DNA of 64,000 bases from Zea mays (GCF_902167145.1 NC_050104.1:4402001-4466000), one strand, 5' to 3'. Shown: positions 22,049 through 33,279, numbered from the stretch's first letter. A program made the numbers and translations. The notes: a model not told the origin generated them from the sequence alone.

Positions 22049-22981
22049 AAAGACGAAGCTCCATGAATGCTGACGAAGCTCGAGTAGTCTATAGAAATAG
22101 CTCAAAAAACTCCTGTAATAACTTGTATAAAGTATGATGTAATTAAATTTCTCTTCGTGAACTTTATCCATACCTTGTAATATAATCTTACTTTTCCGTC
22201 AATGTATGAAGTGCTTTGGTGTGGACGAAATTAATATTTTTGAGCCGAAGTCGAAAAACACCTTCCCTTCTTTGCGTACACAGCGAAGCATAAAATTACC
22301 TCTTTTTCCCTTTTTTCCGAAGCCTTTTCTTTTAAAACCGAAGCAAGTGTGTATGTTATGATGATGATGATCCTATGTATGTCTAAATGAATGTTTATGA
22401 ATGGAGATGTATGATGTAATGTATCGTGCAAATGAATGTTCAAAGACACATACGAAACCATAATCACAACTCTTATTCCCTTAGGAATAACAAATCTTTG
22501 TCGTTTATTTTTCGGCTTCACCGCTTATTTTTCGGTGTATCAGCGCTGACTTTTCGCTGTAAGCCTCCCTTAGGAGCTTCTTCGCCTTTTATTTCGGCGG
22601 TATTCGCGTTGACTTTTCGTGCTTCGCCTTATATTTCGGTGGAATCAGCGTTGACTTTTCGCTGTAAGCTCTGCATTCCCTTAGGAACGACTTTTGAGCA
22701 GAAAACTTACGCTGCGCTCCCTTAGGAACGGCTTTTTGTAGCTTCGTCGTGCTCTGCATCCCCTTAGGGATGTCTTTCGAGCTTCTCCCTGTTTTTCCTT
22801 TTTTGCTTTGCACTCGATGGTGCATGCTCAGTTTTTACATTTACATCTTCGGGGGACATTGCTCTTGTAGAGCTGATATAAGAAAAAGAGAAATTACATG
22901 CTATGGCCCCATTAAAAACATTTCTCCCCCTTTGGAAAGGAAAAGGGTGCCATAGGAAAGAATAAAAAAGATTACATCAGG
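22049..22981 (-). other. 3' noncoding region of the cinful-like element
   Basis: No sense coding. It has repeated short blocks such as TCCTAAGGGA and GAAAAGTCAACGC (22490-22770) and a PPT-like AAAGGGGGAGAAATG on the sense strand near 22920-22935. No LTR follows, so this is an internal PPT-like copy or the element simply continues. Confidence 0.5.
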
Positions 22982-24070
22982 CTACACATAATACCGCTGA
23001 AGCTCATCCACATTTCAAGATATAGGAATGTCGTTGCCGTCCATATCCTTCAACCTGTAGGAACCGGGTCTTGACGAAGATACCACCAGAAAAGGTCCTT
23101 CCCACTTCAGCTGAAGCTTGCCTACTGTGTCAGGGTTGGCCACTCTCCGAAGCACCAAGTGTCCTGGCTTAATATTTTTTTAACCGAACCTTTCTGTCAC
23201 GCATTTTATTGTTTCGGCTTGATATTTATTGATATTTTCCACAGCCTGAAGCCTGATCCCTTCTATAGCATCTTTTGCCACAAAATAATCAGCTTCGTTC
23301 TCTGCCGAAGCCACTGTTCTTATTGATCCCGCTTTAGCTTCTTCTAGGGTTATTGCTTCGTCACCAAACAGTAATTTGAATGGTGTAAAACCTGTTGACC
23401 TTGACATTGTTGTGTTGTGGCTCCACACTACTTTGATTAATTCGTCTGGCCACTTCCCCCTGGGCTGGTTGAAGATTAACTTCATTATTCCTGTCATTAT
23501 AATGCCATTAGCTCTTTCAACAAGTACATTCGACTCCGGATGCCGAACCGATGCAAAATGGATCTTCGTGCCAATTTGTTCACAAAACTCTCTGAAAGCT
23601 TCAACATCAAATTGTGTTCCATTGTCCACGGTGATAGCTTTTGGCACTCCGAAGCGATACACAATATTTTGCCAGAAAAACTTTTGAATAGTGACCGAAG
23701 TTATTGTGGCTAAAGGCTTCGCCTCAATCCACTTAGAAAAATATCCTACTGCCACGACAACATATCTTAAATTCCCTTTTGCTGGTGGAAGTGGGCCCAG
23801 CAAATCAAGGCCCCACCTTTGCAATGGCCAAGTGGGCTGTATTAATTGAGTTAGAGACGAAGGTTGCTTTTGATCTCTTGCACATTTTTGACAACCTTCG
23901 CATTTTTGGACTAATTCTGCTGCATCCGAAGCTGCCTTCGGCCAATAAAATCCTTGACAAAAAACCTTACCCAACAAAGGCCTAGATCCAATGTGAGATC
24001 CACACAGGCCTGCATGTATTTCTTTCATCAGCTCTGGATAAACATTTGAGTAATGGAGAACAAACTCCAT
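22982..24070 (-). pseudogene. Cinful-like integrase
   Basis: An HHCC module (IHAGLCGSHIGSRP ... CEGCQKCARDQ) is followed by the catalytic core with GLDLLGPL, VDNGTQFD and LVERANGI (D, D, E). The C-terminal tail has VGKLQLKWEGPFLV. In-frame stops lie at 23180-23182 (TAA) and 23015-23017 (TGA); the natural end is near 22982. The frame differs from the RNase H block; a deletion-type frameshift lies near 24020-24035. Confidence 0.85.
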
Positions 24071-25283
24071 GCTTGTATAACTCCCCTTCTATTATTACAT
24101 ATGGACGAGCTCTTGCCGCTATTCTCTTATGATAAGCTTCGTCATCTGAGAGGAAATTGCCCTGAAGAAAAGACATGATCTCAGTTCTCCAATCTTCGCT
24201 ATAAACAGGAGATATATTGAGTACTGCTCTTTCAAGAAGGTCAACCGAAGGTGCTTTTATTGTTTCAAAGAATACTTCCAAAGGTAAGGGCAGCCCCTGT
24301 GCTGCTGACTTGGCTAGTAGATCAGCGTGCTCATTTTCTCCTCGTGGAATATTCTTGACAGAAAACCTTTCGAAGGAAGCTTCAAGCCTTCGAACTGTAT
24401 CCAAATATTTCTCAAGCTTCGGATCTCTTGCTTTGCAACTTTTGTTGACATGGCCAGAAATAACTTGAGAATCAGTTTTGAGAACCGCCCTTCTTATCCC
24501 CATTGCCTTCAACTTCCGAAGCCCCAAAAGCAAGGATTCGTATTCAGCAATATTATTTGTGCAATTGAAATCAAGTTTTACTGCGTAGCATGTTCTGACT
24601 TTGGAAGGTGCAATTAAAACGGCAGTTGCACCTGCCCCGAAGGTTCCCTAGGAACCGTCGCAGAACACAGTCCAAGCTTCGGCATCTTTACTTGCTTCTT
24701 CCTCCTGAGCCCCTGGCGTCCAGTCGGCGATGAAGTTTGCTAGCGCCTGGGACTGAATCGAAGATCTATGCACATAATCAATGCTGAACTCGTTGAGTTC
24801 CGCAGCCCACTTTCCAATCCTTCCAGTAGCTTCTCTGTTTCTCATAATATCCTTCAAGGGCTGTGATGAAGGAACTATTATATGGTATGCTTGAAAATAA
24901 TGTCGAAGCTTCCTGGAGGCCATTAAAACAGCATACAGCACCTTCTCCAATTCTGTATAGTTTTTCTTTGATAAACTAAGGACTTCGGAGACAAAGTATA
25001 CTGGAGCCTGCTTTTTCAATTGCCCTTCAAGTTTTTCCTGAACAAGCGCCGCACTTACTGCAGAGTGCGAAGCCGCCACATACAACAACAGAGGAGCCCC
25101 TAGCACTGGTGGAGTTAGAGTTGTTAAATCTATCAAATACTGCTTCAGCTCTTCGAAGGCTTTTTGCTGAGCTAATCCCCATTGAAAAACTTCCGCTGTC
25201 TTCAGCACTTCAAAGAATGGTAAATTTCTCTCTGCTGATCTGGATATAAATTGATTCAAAGATGCCAGTCTTCCTGTTAGCCG
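24026..25283 (-). pseudogene. Cinful-like dual RNase H region
   Basis: A Gypsy RNase H (QQKAFEELKQYL ... LRHYFQAYHI) is followed by an archaeal-type RNase H with acidic residues in FCDGS, AEYESL, KTDSQV and HADLLAK. A TAG at 24648-24650 directly follows FCDGS and splits the second domain. The block is in frame with the RT to its right but out of frame with integrase. Confidence 0.85.
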
Positions 25284-26270
25284 TTAGGCCCCTTTCTTTG
25301 TGCTTGGCGGTTCCATGCGAAGGATAGCTTCGATTTTATTTGGATTAGCTTCGATCCCTTTTGTTGAAACCAAACAACCAAGGAATTTCCCGTTCTTTAC
25401 TCCGAAGACACATTTTTCTGGATTCAGCTTCAGACCAGCTTGCCTAAAATTAGCGAATGTCTCCTGCAGATCAGCAATGTGATTTTCTTGCTTCGTGCTT
25501 TTTACTATGATATCATCAACATATGTTAGCACGTTTCTGCCTATCTGAGAATGAAGGACCTTTGCTGTCATTCTGCTGAAGCTTCCTACAGCATTCTTGA
25601 GCCCCTCAGGCATCCGAAGGTAATAATATGTACCACTGGGGGTGATGAAGCTGGTTTTTGGCTCATCTTCCTTCTTCATCCAAATTTGATGATAGCCTGA
25701 ATAACAATCTAGTAGACTCATGAGCTCTGACGAAGCTGCTGCATCCACCAGAGAATCTATCCTTGGTAATGGAAATTCATCCTTCGGACAAGTCTTGTTA
25801 AGATCAGTAAAATCAATACACATTCTCCATTTACCATTGGCCTTTTTCACCATAACAGTGTTAGCTAGCCATTCTGGGTATTTTACTTCTCTGATGACTC
25901 CGGCGCTGAGGAGTCTTTTCACTTCATTCCGAGCACCTTCGGCTTTGTCATCAGACATCTTCCGAAGCCTCTACCTTCTAGGTCTGAAGGATGGATCAAC
26001 ATTGAGCGAGTGTTCAATAACATCCCTATTGACACCACAGAGATCATTAGCTGACCATGCAAAGACATCTTTGTTGTTGAACAGAAACCTTATTAGGGTT
26101 TTCTCCTGCTCCTCAGACAATTGAGATCCCAATAGCACCTTCTGCTCTGCTATATCATCACATAAGAGCATGGGCTTCGGCTGATCAGCCGAAGCAGCCT
26201 TCTCCCTTCTGTACTTGTATTGCTCACAAGCTTCGGCTCCATCTATGTTATGGATTGCTTTTGAATCTGT
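25284..26270 (-). pseudogene. Cinful-like reverse transcriptase
   Basis: The RT palm includes WRMCIDFTDLNKTCPKDEFP and the active site LTYVDDIIVK. In-frame stops lie at 25284-25286 (TAA, RT/RNase H border), near 25971 (TAG) and at 26271-26273 (TGA, end of the protease block). No frameshift was seen within RT. Confidence 0.85.
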
Positions 26271-26915
26271 TCAGTTTCCTTCGGCCTTTCTGACAGCTTC
26301 CTGACTTCCATGAATAGCAATGGGCCCTTGGTCTGAAGGTATCTTCATACAAAGATATGCTGGGTGAAGAATTGCTTCAAAAGCATTAAGTGTCCCACGA
26401 CCAATGATTGCGTTGTAAGGGTATTCCATGTCAACGATATCAAACACAACTTGTTCAGTCCTTGTATTATTGATAAATCCAAAGGTTACTGGCGTCGTGA
26501 TCTTGCCGAGCGCTACAATCTGCCTTCCTCCGAAGCCACAAAGGGGATGTGTAGCATCATGGATCTTATCTTCGGGCTCTTGCATCTGTCTGAAGGCCTT
26601 AGCAAATATAATATCCGCTGCACTGCCTGTGTCAACCAAAACATTGTGGACCAGAAATCCTTTGATAACACAAGAAATAACCATAGCATCGTTGTGAGGG
26701 TATTCCTTGAGCTGAAGGTCCTCTTGGGAGAAGGTAATCGGGATGTGGGACCATCTTGACTTGATGAAGGGTCCTTGCACCCCGACATGTTGTACCCTTC
26801 TCTGTGCCTCCTTCTTCTGCTTCTTGTTGGCTGGCTCTGAGCATGAACCGTCTGTTATCGAGAGTACGAGCTTCGGAGCCGAAGCAGCTCCAACTTGGTT
26901 GTTAAACGAAGCCAT
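26271..26915 (-). CDS. Cinful-like protease ORF lacking Gag
   Basis: Starts at ATG 26915, 26 bp after the PBS ([14 protein letters not shown]). Within about 35 residues it runs straight into the basic linker that precedes the protease ([13 protein letters not shown]). The protease follows ([17 protein letters not shown]), then strands ending [13 protein letters not shown]. There is no capsid-like segment or CCHC knuckle; several hundred codons expected in this lineage are missing. The frame is the same as in the downstream RT, so the loss kept the frame. Confidence 0.75.
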   Translation of the reverse strand: MASFNNQVGAASAPKLVLSITDGSCSEPANKKQKKEAQRRVQHVGVQGPFIKSRWSHIPITFSQEDLQLKEYPHNDAMVISCVIKGFLVHNVLVDTGSAADIIFAKAFRQMQEPEDKIHDATHPLCGFGGRQIVALGKITTPVTFGFINNTRTEQVVFDIVDMEYPYNAIIGRGTLNAFEAILHPAYLCMKIPSDQGPIAIHGSQEAVRKAEGN

Positions 26916-26940
26916 CAGCTCAGAAAGTGGAAGTGAGTTC

Positions 26941-26957
26941 ACCGGAGGTGGGCGCCA
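26941..26957 (-). other. Primer-binding site of the cinful-like element
   Basis: The sense strand reads TGGCGCCCACCTCCGGT, one base inside the LTR end CAACA. The tRNA was not assigned. Confidence 0.7.
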
Positions 26958-26958
26958 A

Positions 26959-27598
26959 TGTTGAGGACTTGTTCTCAAATGTTATGAATTAAGAACAAGG
27001 CAACATAAAATGTTAAATATTAATGTCCTTCGTCCACTGAAGCATTATCTCCCCAAGGATTTAATGAACTTCGGACGAAGGCCATGAGCAAAATATCACG
27101 AAGGTCTCACCTTCGTGATCAGATTTATAAAACAATGAAAAATGAAATATAAAGTATAAAGTATTAGAGGGGAATGTACCAAAAACAAATAATATTATCC
27201 ACATATTTTGTTATATGAACATAAATATTATAACATAATATTTGGGCACACTTATACCTTCGCCTTGGCGGAAAACAATGATTCAAGCGTAATATGTCCG
27301 TGATTACAGGATTGCGTGAACAGTGTCGTAGTACTGTTCACCTATTTATAGGCATAGGATGCAACTTGCGTGAAATTACATTTATGCCCTTTACAATCGA
27401 CTACAATAATGACACAAAACATCATGAGTCTTTAAGTCAATCCATCTTTAAGTCGGTTCGGACCTTCGTCTTGAGATCTGTCATTGTGCCGAAGCTCTAT
27501 AGATAATAGCTTCGGCCCTTGCTCCTGAGAAGATCTGTCATTGTGACGAAGGTGTTTTCTTTCTTTAGAATCTTCGGCAATGAAGCATACCCCCAACA
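26959..27598 (-). repeat. 5' LTR of the cinful-like element (640 bp)
   Basis: Sense start TGTTGGGGGTATGCTTCATT and sense end CCTCAACA, with TGTTG/CAACA terminal inverted repeats. The flank AGGAC follows at 27599. It lies 200 bp from the stop codon of the NOI gene and points away from it. Confidence 0.9.
27341..27354 (-). promoter_or_regulatory. TATA box of the cinful-like LTR
   Basis: The sense strand reads TGCCTATAAATAGG in mid-LTR, a standard plant core promoter element. Confidence 0.75.
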
Positions 27599-27798
27599 AG
27601 GACTTAATTTAAGGTTCCTCTGAGAGATGCTCTTACAAAGGGAAAAAATAATATCTAGAAGGAAACTAAATGATTATTCAAGCAAAATAAATACATCAAG
27701 AAGCACAAAAAAGCATTCAAACCCCTAAAGAGGGTTGATAATTATTTAAATTATGGAGTGTGCGTACTGAAGAAATACAAAAATTACAATCCTGTTTG
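27599..27798 (-). other. Probable 3' UTR of the NOI gene
   Basis: AT-rich 200 bp between the NOI stop codon and the cinful-like LTR. On the minus strand it has T-rich and AATAAT-type stretches compatible with plant polyadenylation signals. If the transcript runs further it would read into the LTR. Confidence 0.5.
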
Positions 27799-28959
27799 TC
27801 AGGCAACGCAGTCCAAACCCAGGCACCCGATCCACATGCTCCAAACCACCCTTCTCATCTGAAAGCATGACGATAATTTTGTGAGAGAAGAGATGAGTTT
27901 TACCAATAATATGTTGAAGTTGAACAAGTGGATATGACTCACAGTACGTGTGTAAGTAATGAACTCAAATGAGCTGCAGAAGGAGATGGAACAAAACTAC
28001 AAATAGAACCCTTTTGTTTAAAAAAAAACTTATGTTCAAGAGTGGTTTTTTTTTTAGCATGAGCACATTATTGCTTTATTCACCTGTCTAATACATGGAC
28101 ACCTTTATTTAAGCTCATGAGAGAAATCATGTGAAATTAAACAATGCAAGAAAGAGCTATGCAAACAATTAATTATATGCCCACCAAAGGAATTAATTCT
28201 TGCGTTGGGCCGGGCAAATATATATATAGCTTTTCCGATCCGTGGTGTTTCTTTGTACGTAGTATATATATATACCTTTCTAGGTTTTTCGTACATCGGT
28301 GGTTGGGGCACTTTGTACAGATCCTCATCCACAGCTTGACTAACGATAACCTTACGCTTCATCACTGGGTATGCAACAGCGGCTTCAGCAGCTCGCACGC
28401 CGCCGTCCTGCAACTCGTTGGCGCCGTCACAGTGCTTCTCCACTTCCCTCCTTATCACCTGACACACACTCATCCAGTTACTAATACGCGACGCCGAGCG
28501 AATTTAATGAATGAACTCGGATCAGGGAAAACATACCTTGATCTGGGCTGCAGGCTTGCGTTGGAAAGAAGGGGTCCGAAACAAGACAAGCTGTTCCCCG
28601 CCGGCGACGCCGCCTTTCTCGCCAACCACGACGGCGGCGGCGGCGGCGCTGCCACGGCAGTTCCAGCGCTTCATCAGCCTGGCCTGCATGGCTGAGTCGA
28701 AGTACTGCGTGATGGAGAGATCACTACAGTAGTTCCACATTCCAAACGCCGGGATCTGACACCCCATCATCTTCTGATATAGATAGTACAACAGTAAAAA
28801 TATATACTCACGGTTAGACAGACAGAGAACTAAGAGAAGTGAAGAATAACATCTCATTCCAGCAGAAAGAAACGATGCTAGCTAGTAATAGCTTCAAATA
28901 TACGAGTCTTTGCATGCAGAATCCTGTTTAATTTGGATCTGACTCACCTCCATCTCCAT
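27799..28959 (-). CDS. RIN4/NOI-family protein gene, four exons (163 aa)
   Basis: The only ordinary host gene seen. Coding exons are 28948-28959 (12 nt), 28537-28773, 28276-28458 and 27799-27858; all introns are phase 0 with GT-AG borders (donors GTGAGT, GTATGT, GTATAT). Exon 2 opens with the NOI motif CQIPAFGMWNYCSDLSITQY, matching the V/I-P-x-F-G-x-W signature that AvrRpt2 cleaves in RIN4. Exon 3 has QAVDEDLYKVPQP, and exon 4 ends with WIGCLGLDCVA, a Cys-containing C terminus typical of this family and suited to acylation and membrane anchoring. RIN4/NOI proteins act at the plasma membrane in immunity and trafficking; this member's role is unknown. A short homopolymeric Ala run lies after the NOI motif. 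Confidence 0.85.
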
Positions 28960-29021
28960 GCAATGTCGTCGACGACAGGAGACTCTCCTACATCCCAAGA
29001 GGGCCAGATGAGGTGGTCAGG

Positions 29022-29031
29022 CCATATATAG
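29022..29031 (-). promoter_or_regulatory. TATA box of the NOI gene
   Basis: The minus strand reads CTATATATGG about 65 bp before the start codon at 28959, giving a predicted 5' UTR of roughly 35 nt. Confidence 0.6.
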
Positions 29032-29125
29032 CTTTTAGGCGCGCGGTCTGGTGGTGCAGCCCAGAGATGCGGTGATGCAGCGTGCACATTTATATGGACG
29101 AGTGTTTTGTCGCGGTCATGGGGTT

Positions 29126-29398
29126 CATGCATTGGCGGTGGCAGTGCAGACTGCAGAGTGCATGCACGCAGGCCGGCCAGAGGAGCGTCTGCCATTGATG
29201 GCGGCACGTAAACGGAAGGGGCCAAAAGGCTGGGCAGCATGCAGATGGCCGGAAAACCAAATTATAATAATGGTTCGCGCTGCACGCAGATCTGCTGAAT
29301 GATTTGGATACGCATCAAGCTGCGCAGGAGTAGTAATGCCATGCATGTGGCAGTAGTAGTAACGCTATGTGCATGTAATTATTTAAGGACATGCATGC
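29126..29398. promoter_or_regulatory. Cluster of CATGCA/TGCATG (RY-type) motifs upstream of the NOI gene
   Basis: Sites begin at 29126, 29159-29161, 29238, 29340-29343, 29370 and 29390-29393, six loci in about 270 bp. Another (TGCATGCA at 28911) lies in intron 1. RY elements bind B3-domain factors such as the ABI3/VP1 group. Activity is inferred from motif density only. Confidence 0.45.
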
Positions 29399-29618
29399 CT
29401 GTTGCTAACTCTTATATGCAAGCTAATATTGAATCCATTTTAACAACAGGAAAAACAATTTGACATCTAGCATGGATCATGTACAAATAAAACTAATACC
29501 TGCATTAGCATAATCATATTTAAATAGATTATCATATGCAGTATAAAAAGACATAGATAAAGGAAGATAGTTGTATGTTTTATTCTTCATAAATATCGGA
29601 TAGAGAATATGACGCCGA

Positions 29619-31022
29619 TGAAAGGAACACGGACGCATAAGAGGAGTGAATTAGGACTTCTAAAACTTTCACTAAACTAGGCCACAAATAATCCTTAGAA
29701 CAAAACATATGCAAATAAGAAAACTATAAGGTGCAAACTAGGTTTTGTCTAAGTCTTGATATCTCTACCGCAAAAGCAGTTTTGCAGCATAAGTTCCAAT
29801 CCTAACAATTCTAACTATAAATAGAGAGGTTGAAACTTAAGTAATTGAATGTAAATGCGGAAGCTAAAGAGCAAGGTAGAGATTCAAACTCCCGTGTACA
29901 ATACCGGTATTTTTACCGAGGTATCCGGAACCGCACAAGGTCTCGACTAATCCTCATCGGTGCCTCTACGCAAAGGGTACTCACGCGAGGGCCAAGCACC
30001 ACAGATGAGTAACTCCATAGAGAGCAGCGGGCCTTCTCCACGCGCAAATGGTGCTCTGCTTTCGGCTCCTCTCGGACGATCCCCGCCGTCTTCACTATCG
30101 AGCTTCCGGTTGAAACGTCGCGGACCTTTTCCCTCCAGTATACGGTTGCGGCCGCACCACAAACTCTGTTGATGCTGTCTCGCAAGACTCTCACCCCACT
30201 CGATACAATTACAATGACTCGCACAAGAGCCGATGGATTTTGGGGGTATTTCTAAACTCACTCAACTAAATAGGAATCACCTAGAGCAAGCATAATAGCG
30301 GTCTAACTAACCTAAGCACTTCGCAAATCACCTAAGCTAATCACCGAGTGATTCTATTAAGCACTTGGGTGTTTGAGCACTTTGAAATATGTATAACCTT
30401 CACTGGTATGTTGATTGGGCTCCCACACCTTCAAATGGCCGGTTAGGTGAAGTATATATAGGCCCAACTCGAAATAGTCGTTGAAGGAAAAGTTGTTGCT
30501 TTATGTGTCACACCGGATTGTCCGGTCCTGGCACCAAACGGTTCAGTGCAACTAGCCGTTGAAGTTGTCGTTGGAAATATAATCATTGAGCGTTGTCAGC
30601 CTTCACACTGGACTGTCTGGTCCTGGCGCCAGACTATCCGATGGCCCACCTTCGTAGTTCCACCAAAGACTAGTTGTTGGTTGACTAGCCGTTGGTGCAC
30701 CAGACAGTCTGTGGTGTAGCACCAGACTGTCAGGTGAGCCACCAGTGCATAGGCTCACAACCGATCTTTGGATTTCTTCACTCTTTTTGCTTGGGCTTCT
30801 TTTGGTCTTGTGTCTTGGACTTTTGATGAGTATTTGTTGATCTTTCTTGGGTCTTTTAGGTCTTATTTTGAGGTGTTGCATCCTTAGAGCCTTAGTCCAA
30901 TCAACTTTGCATCCTATAAACTTCAAAACACAAACACTTGGAAACCATTAGTACACGAGGTTATGTTGGTCATCAAACACAAAAATCCTTAATCAAATGG
31001 GTCGGGATCCATTTTCCTTACA
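29619..31022 (-). mobile_element. Solo LTR, Copia-like (1.4 kb)
   Basis: Sense start TGTAAGGAAAATGG at 31022 and sense end CCTTTCA at 29619. Flanks GCCGA (29614-29618) and ACCGA (31023-31027) form a TSD with one mismatch. There is no internal region, PBS or coding. It carries degenerate CCGGACNGTCCGG-type palindromes (30510-30730), a motif common in maize Copia LTRs. The family was not identified. Confidence 0.7.
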
Positions 31023-31598
31023 ACCGACGTTCGATTCTGTCTAGTTCTTGTCGATGATGTAAAATGGTCGCACGACGAGGAGGAAGACGAGCTATGGCGA
31101 TGAAGCTAAAGACGACAAGTTGAGAAAGCAAAGCGCTTTTCAAAAACTTTTTCACCCTCTCTTGGTGTATGATTGCTGAGGATGATGGCTTTTGAGACCT
31201 ACTCTCTCGTTTGCCAGTGCATGTTGACAATTAGGATGAAGTAGCGTACGCGGTAGCGCAACATGTAGGAAGAGGTGAAACCTAGATGCGCTGGTATGTT
31301 TTGTTTATCAATGACATTACTCTTTTGTATTTGTAGGAATAATCCATGTTAGGGTTCTGGCACACCAAAATCAAGTTAGTTTCGCAACGGATAAGGATGC
31401 TAGATAATTTGCAACACATAAGGATGTCACATAATATGTAACAGTTTAAGCGGCAAAAAAACTACAAAAGGAAGGTCAAGGTGAGCGTGCATGTTTTTCC
31501 TTCTTCCTCTCACCCAACACTTGCAAATCATGGAGAGCATCCAACTGTTTAAGTTGTGTTTTCTTCACCTCAACTAACAAGGTGGGATTAATTATTGC
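31023..31598 (-). other. Probable 3' LTR fragment of an old Copia element; otherwise featureless
   Basis: On the minus strand, 31598 continues the LTR begun at 38646-38563 across the TRIM insertion (TSD CATAA). It has AATCCCACCTTGTTAGTTGA, a pattern seen in Angela-like Copia LTRs. The far end of this LTR could not be found. No gene is visible. Confidence 0.45.
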
Positions 31599-31603
31599 CA
31601 TAA

Positions 31604-33024
31604 GGTAACACCTCGACCACTACTGACCGGCGGTACGTACCCCTTGGTAGCTTTATAGGTTTAGTCTGTCCCCACAGACAAACACTAGTCTTTTCTGCGC
31701 ACTTTGTCCTCACTCATGTGCACCCGAGAAAACTTCTTGGTCGATCACCCATCCCAATATTGCTCTAGGCCAGGCACGCTTAACCTAGAGGTTCTTGAAA
31801 GTCGCCTAAGGGGGGTGAATAGGGCGAATCTGAAATTTATAAACTTAAGCACAACTACAAGCCGAGTTAGCGTTAGAAATATGAACGAGTCCAAGAGAGA
31901 GGGTGAAAAACAAATCGCGGGCAAATAAAGAGTGAGACACAAGGATTTGTTTTACCGAGGTTCGGTTCTTGCAAACCTACTCCCCGTTGAGGTGGTCACA
32001 AAGACCAGGTCTCTTTCAACCCTTTCCCTCTCTCAAACGGTCACTTAGACCGAGTGAGCTTCTCTTCTTAATCAAACGGGACACAAAGTCCCCACAAGGA
32101 CCACCACACAATTGGTGTCTCTTGCCTCGGTTACAATTGAGTTGATCACAAGAAAGAATGAGAAAAAGAAGCAATCCAAGCGCAAGAGCTCAAATGAACA
32201 CAAGTCACTCTCTCACTAGTCACTATTTGATTTGGAATGAACTAAGGACTTGGGAGAGGATTTGATCTCTTTGGTGTGTCTTGTATTGAATGCTATAGCT
32301 CTTGTAAGGTGTAGGAAGTTGGAAAACTTGGATACAATGAATGGTGGGGTGGTTGGGGTATTTATAGCCCCAACCACCAAAAGTGGCCGTTGGGAGGCTG
32401 TCTATCGCATGGCGCACCGGACAGTCCGGTGCGCCACCGGACACTGTCCGGTGCGCCAGCCACGTCAGCCTGACTCTGGCGCGCACTATAGCGCATTTAA
32501 TGCGGTTGCAGTCGACCATTGGCGCGAAGTAGTCGTTGCTCCGCTGGCACACCGGACAGTCCGGTGTGACACCGGACACTGTACGGTGCTTCACCGGACA
32601 GTCCGGTGAATTATAGCGGAGCGGCCTCCCATTTTCTCGAAGGTAGCAAGTTCAGCGTCAAGTTTCCTGGTGCACCAGACACTGTTCGGTGGTGCACCGG
32701 ACACTGTCCGGTGGCACACCGGACAGTCCGGTGCGCTAGAACAGGGTGCCTTTTGGGATGTCTTTAGCTCTCTTTATTTGAACCCATCTTTGATCTTTTT
32801 ATTGGTTTGTTGTGAACCTTTGGCACCTGTAAAACTTATAGACTAGAGCAAACTAGTTAGTCCAGTTATTTGTGTTGGGCAATTCAACCACTAAAATCAA
32901 TTTAGGAAAAGGTGTAAGCCTATTTCCCTTTCAGTTCTATCGAGATAGACTTCTGAAAAAGAAGTGCATCTTGTTTGTATGAGTACTCTATTAATTATAT
33001 TAAGCCTTAGGCTAGGATATCACA
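31604..33024 (-). repeat. Left (3') LTR of the TRIM, interrupted by a Sirevirus solo LTR
   Basis: 31604-31795 plus 32939-33024 give 278 bp that align with 38283-38562. The terminal TG on the plus strand has decayed to GG. The sense start TGTGATATCC is intact at 33024. Confidence 0.85.
31796..32933 (-). mobile_element. Sirevirus (Opie/Ji-type) solo LTR
   Basis: 1138 bp with sense start TGAAAGGGAAATAGG and sense end GGCGACTTTCA. It has a perfect TSD GTTCT (31791-31795, 32934-32938). It carries CACCGGACAGTCCGGTG-type palindromes (32410-32730) upstream, in sense orientation, of a TATA region (GGGGCTATAAATACCCC, near 32360), the layout known for Sirevirus LTRs. Internal DNA was lost by LTR-LTR recombination. 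Confidence 0.92.
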
Positions 33025-33119
33025 ATCCACCCCCTTATAAGACCGACGTCCTCGTCGGTCAACCCCAAGCTAGTAACCTCCCTTCTTGGCCTCGTCCATG
33101 TGCCTAGTGTCGACATATA

Positions 33120-33260
33120 TGTTGGAGACTGAACCCACACCCTAATCAGGGGTTGGGAGTGGTATTAAATAGGGAGAGTAACTGGGCCAAGGCCCATTAC
33201 ACAGGGGTATAATGGTCATTACACAGGGAATAGCACAAACCCTAGACGGGTAGTCTAACA
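33120..33260 (-). repeat. 3' LTR of the LSm-bearing Copia element
   Basis: 141 bp, plus-strand ends TGTTGGAGACTG and GTAGTCTAACA. No differences from the 5' copy were found. The PPT lies at 33261-33270. Confidence 0.97.
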
Positions 33261-33279
33261 CCCCCCCGCAGTCACAACT

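Larger units (their letters stand above)
21670..27598 (-). mobile_element. Cinful/zeon-like Ty3/Gypsy (Tat lineage) element, 5' portion; interrupted by the Huck-like element
   Basis: Minus strand. It has a 640-bp 5' LTR, a PBS, a protease without Gag, RT with YVDDIIV, dual RNase H, integrase, and a noncoding 3' region with an antisense gene. At 21670 it is cut by the Huck-like insertion, so its 3' LTR lies left of the window. The LTR start TGTTGGGGGTATGC and 640-bp length fit maize cinful/zeon. The coding frame has several stops and at least one frameshift. Confidence 0.82.

Noticed and set aside
22921..22935. PPT-like tract taken as the 3' end of the cinful-like element
   Set aside because: No LTR with TGTTGGGG start follows; the antisense gene and noncoding region continue to the Huck border.
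28522..28857. 111-codon minus-strand ORF as a complete gene
   Set aside because: Its first ~30 codons are intron sequence upstream of an AG acceptor at 28774; only the part from 28773 is exon 2 of the NOI gene.
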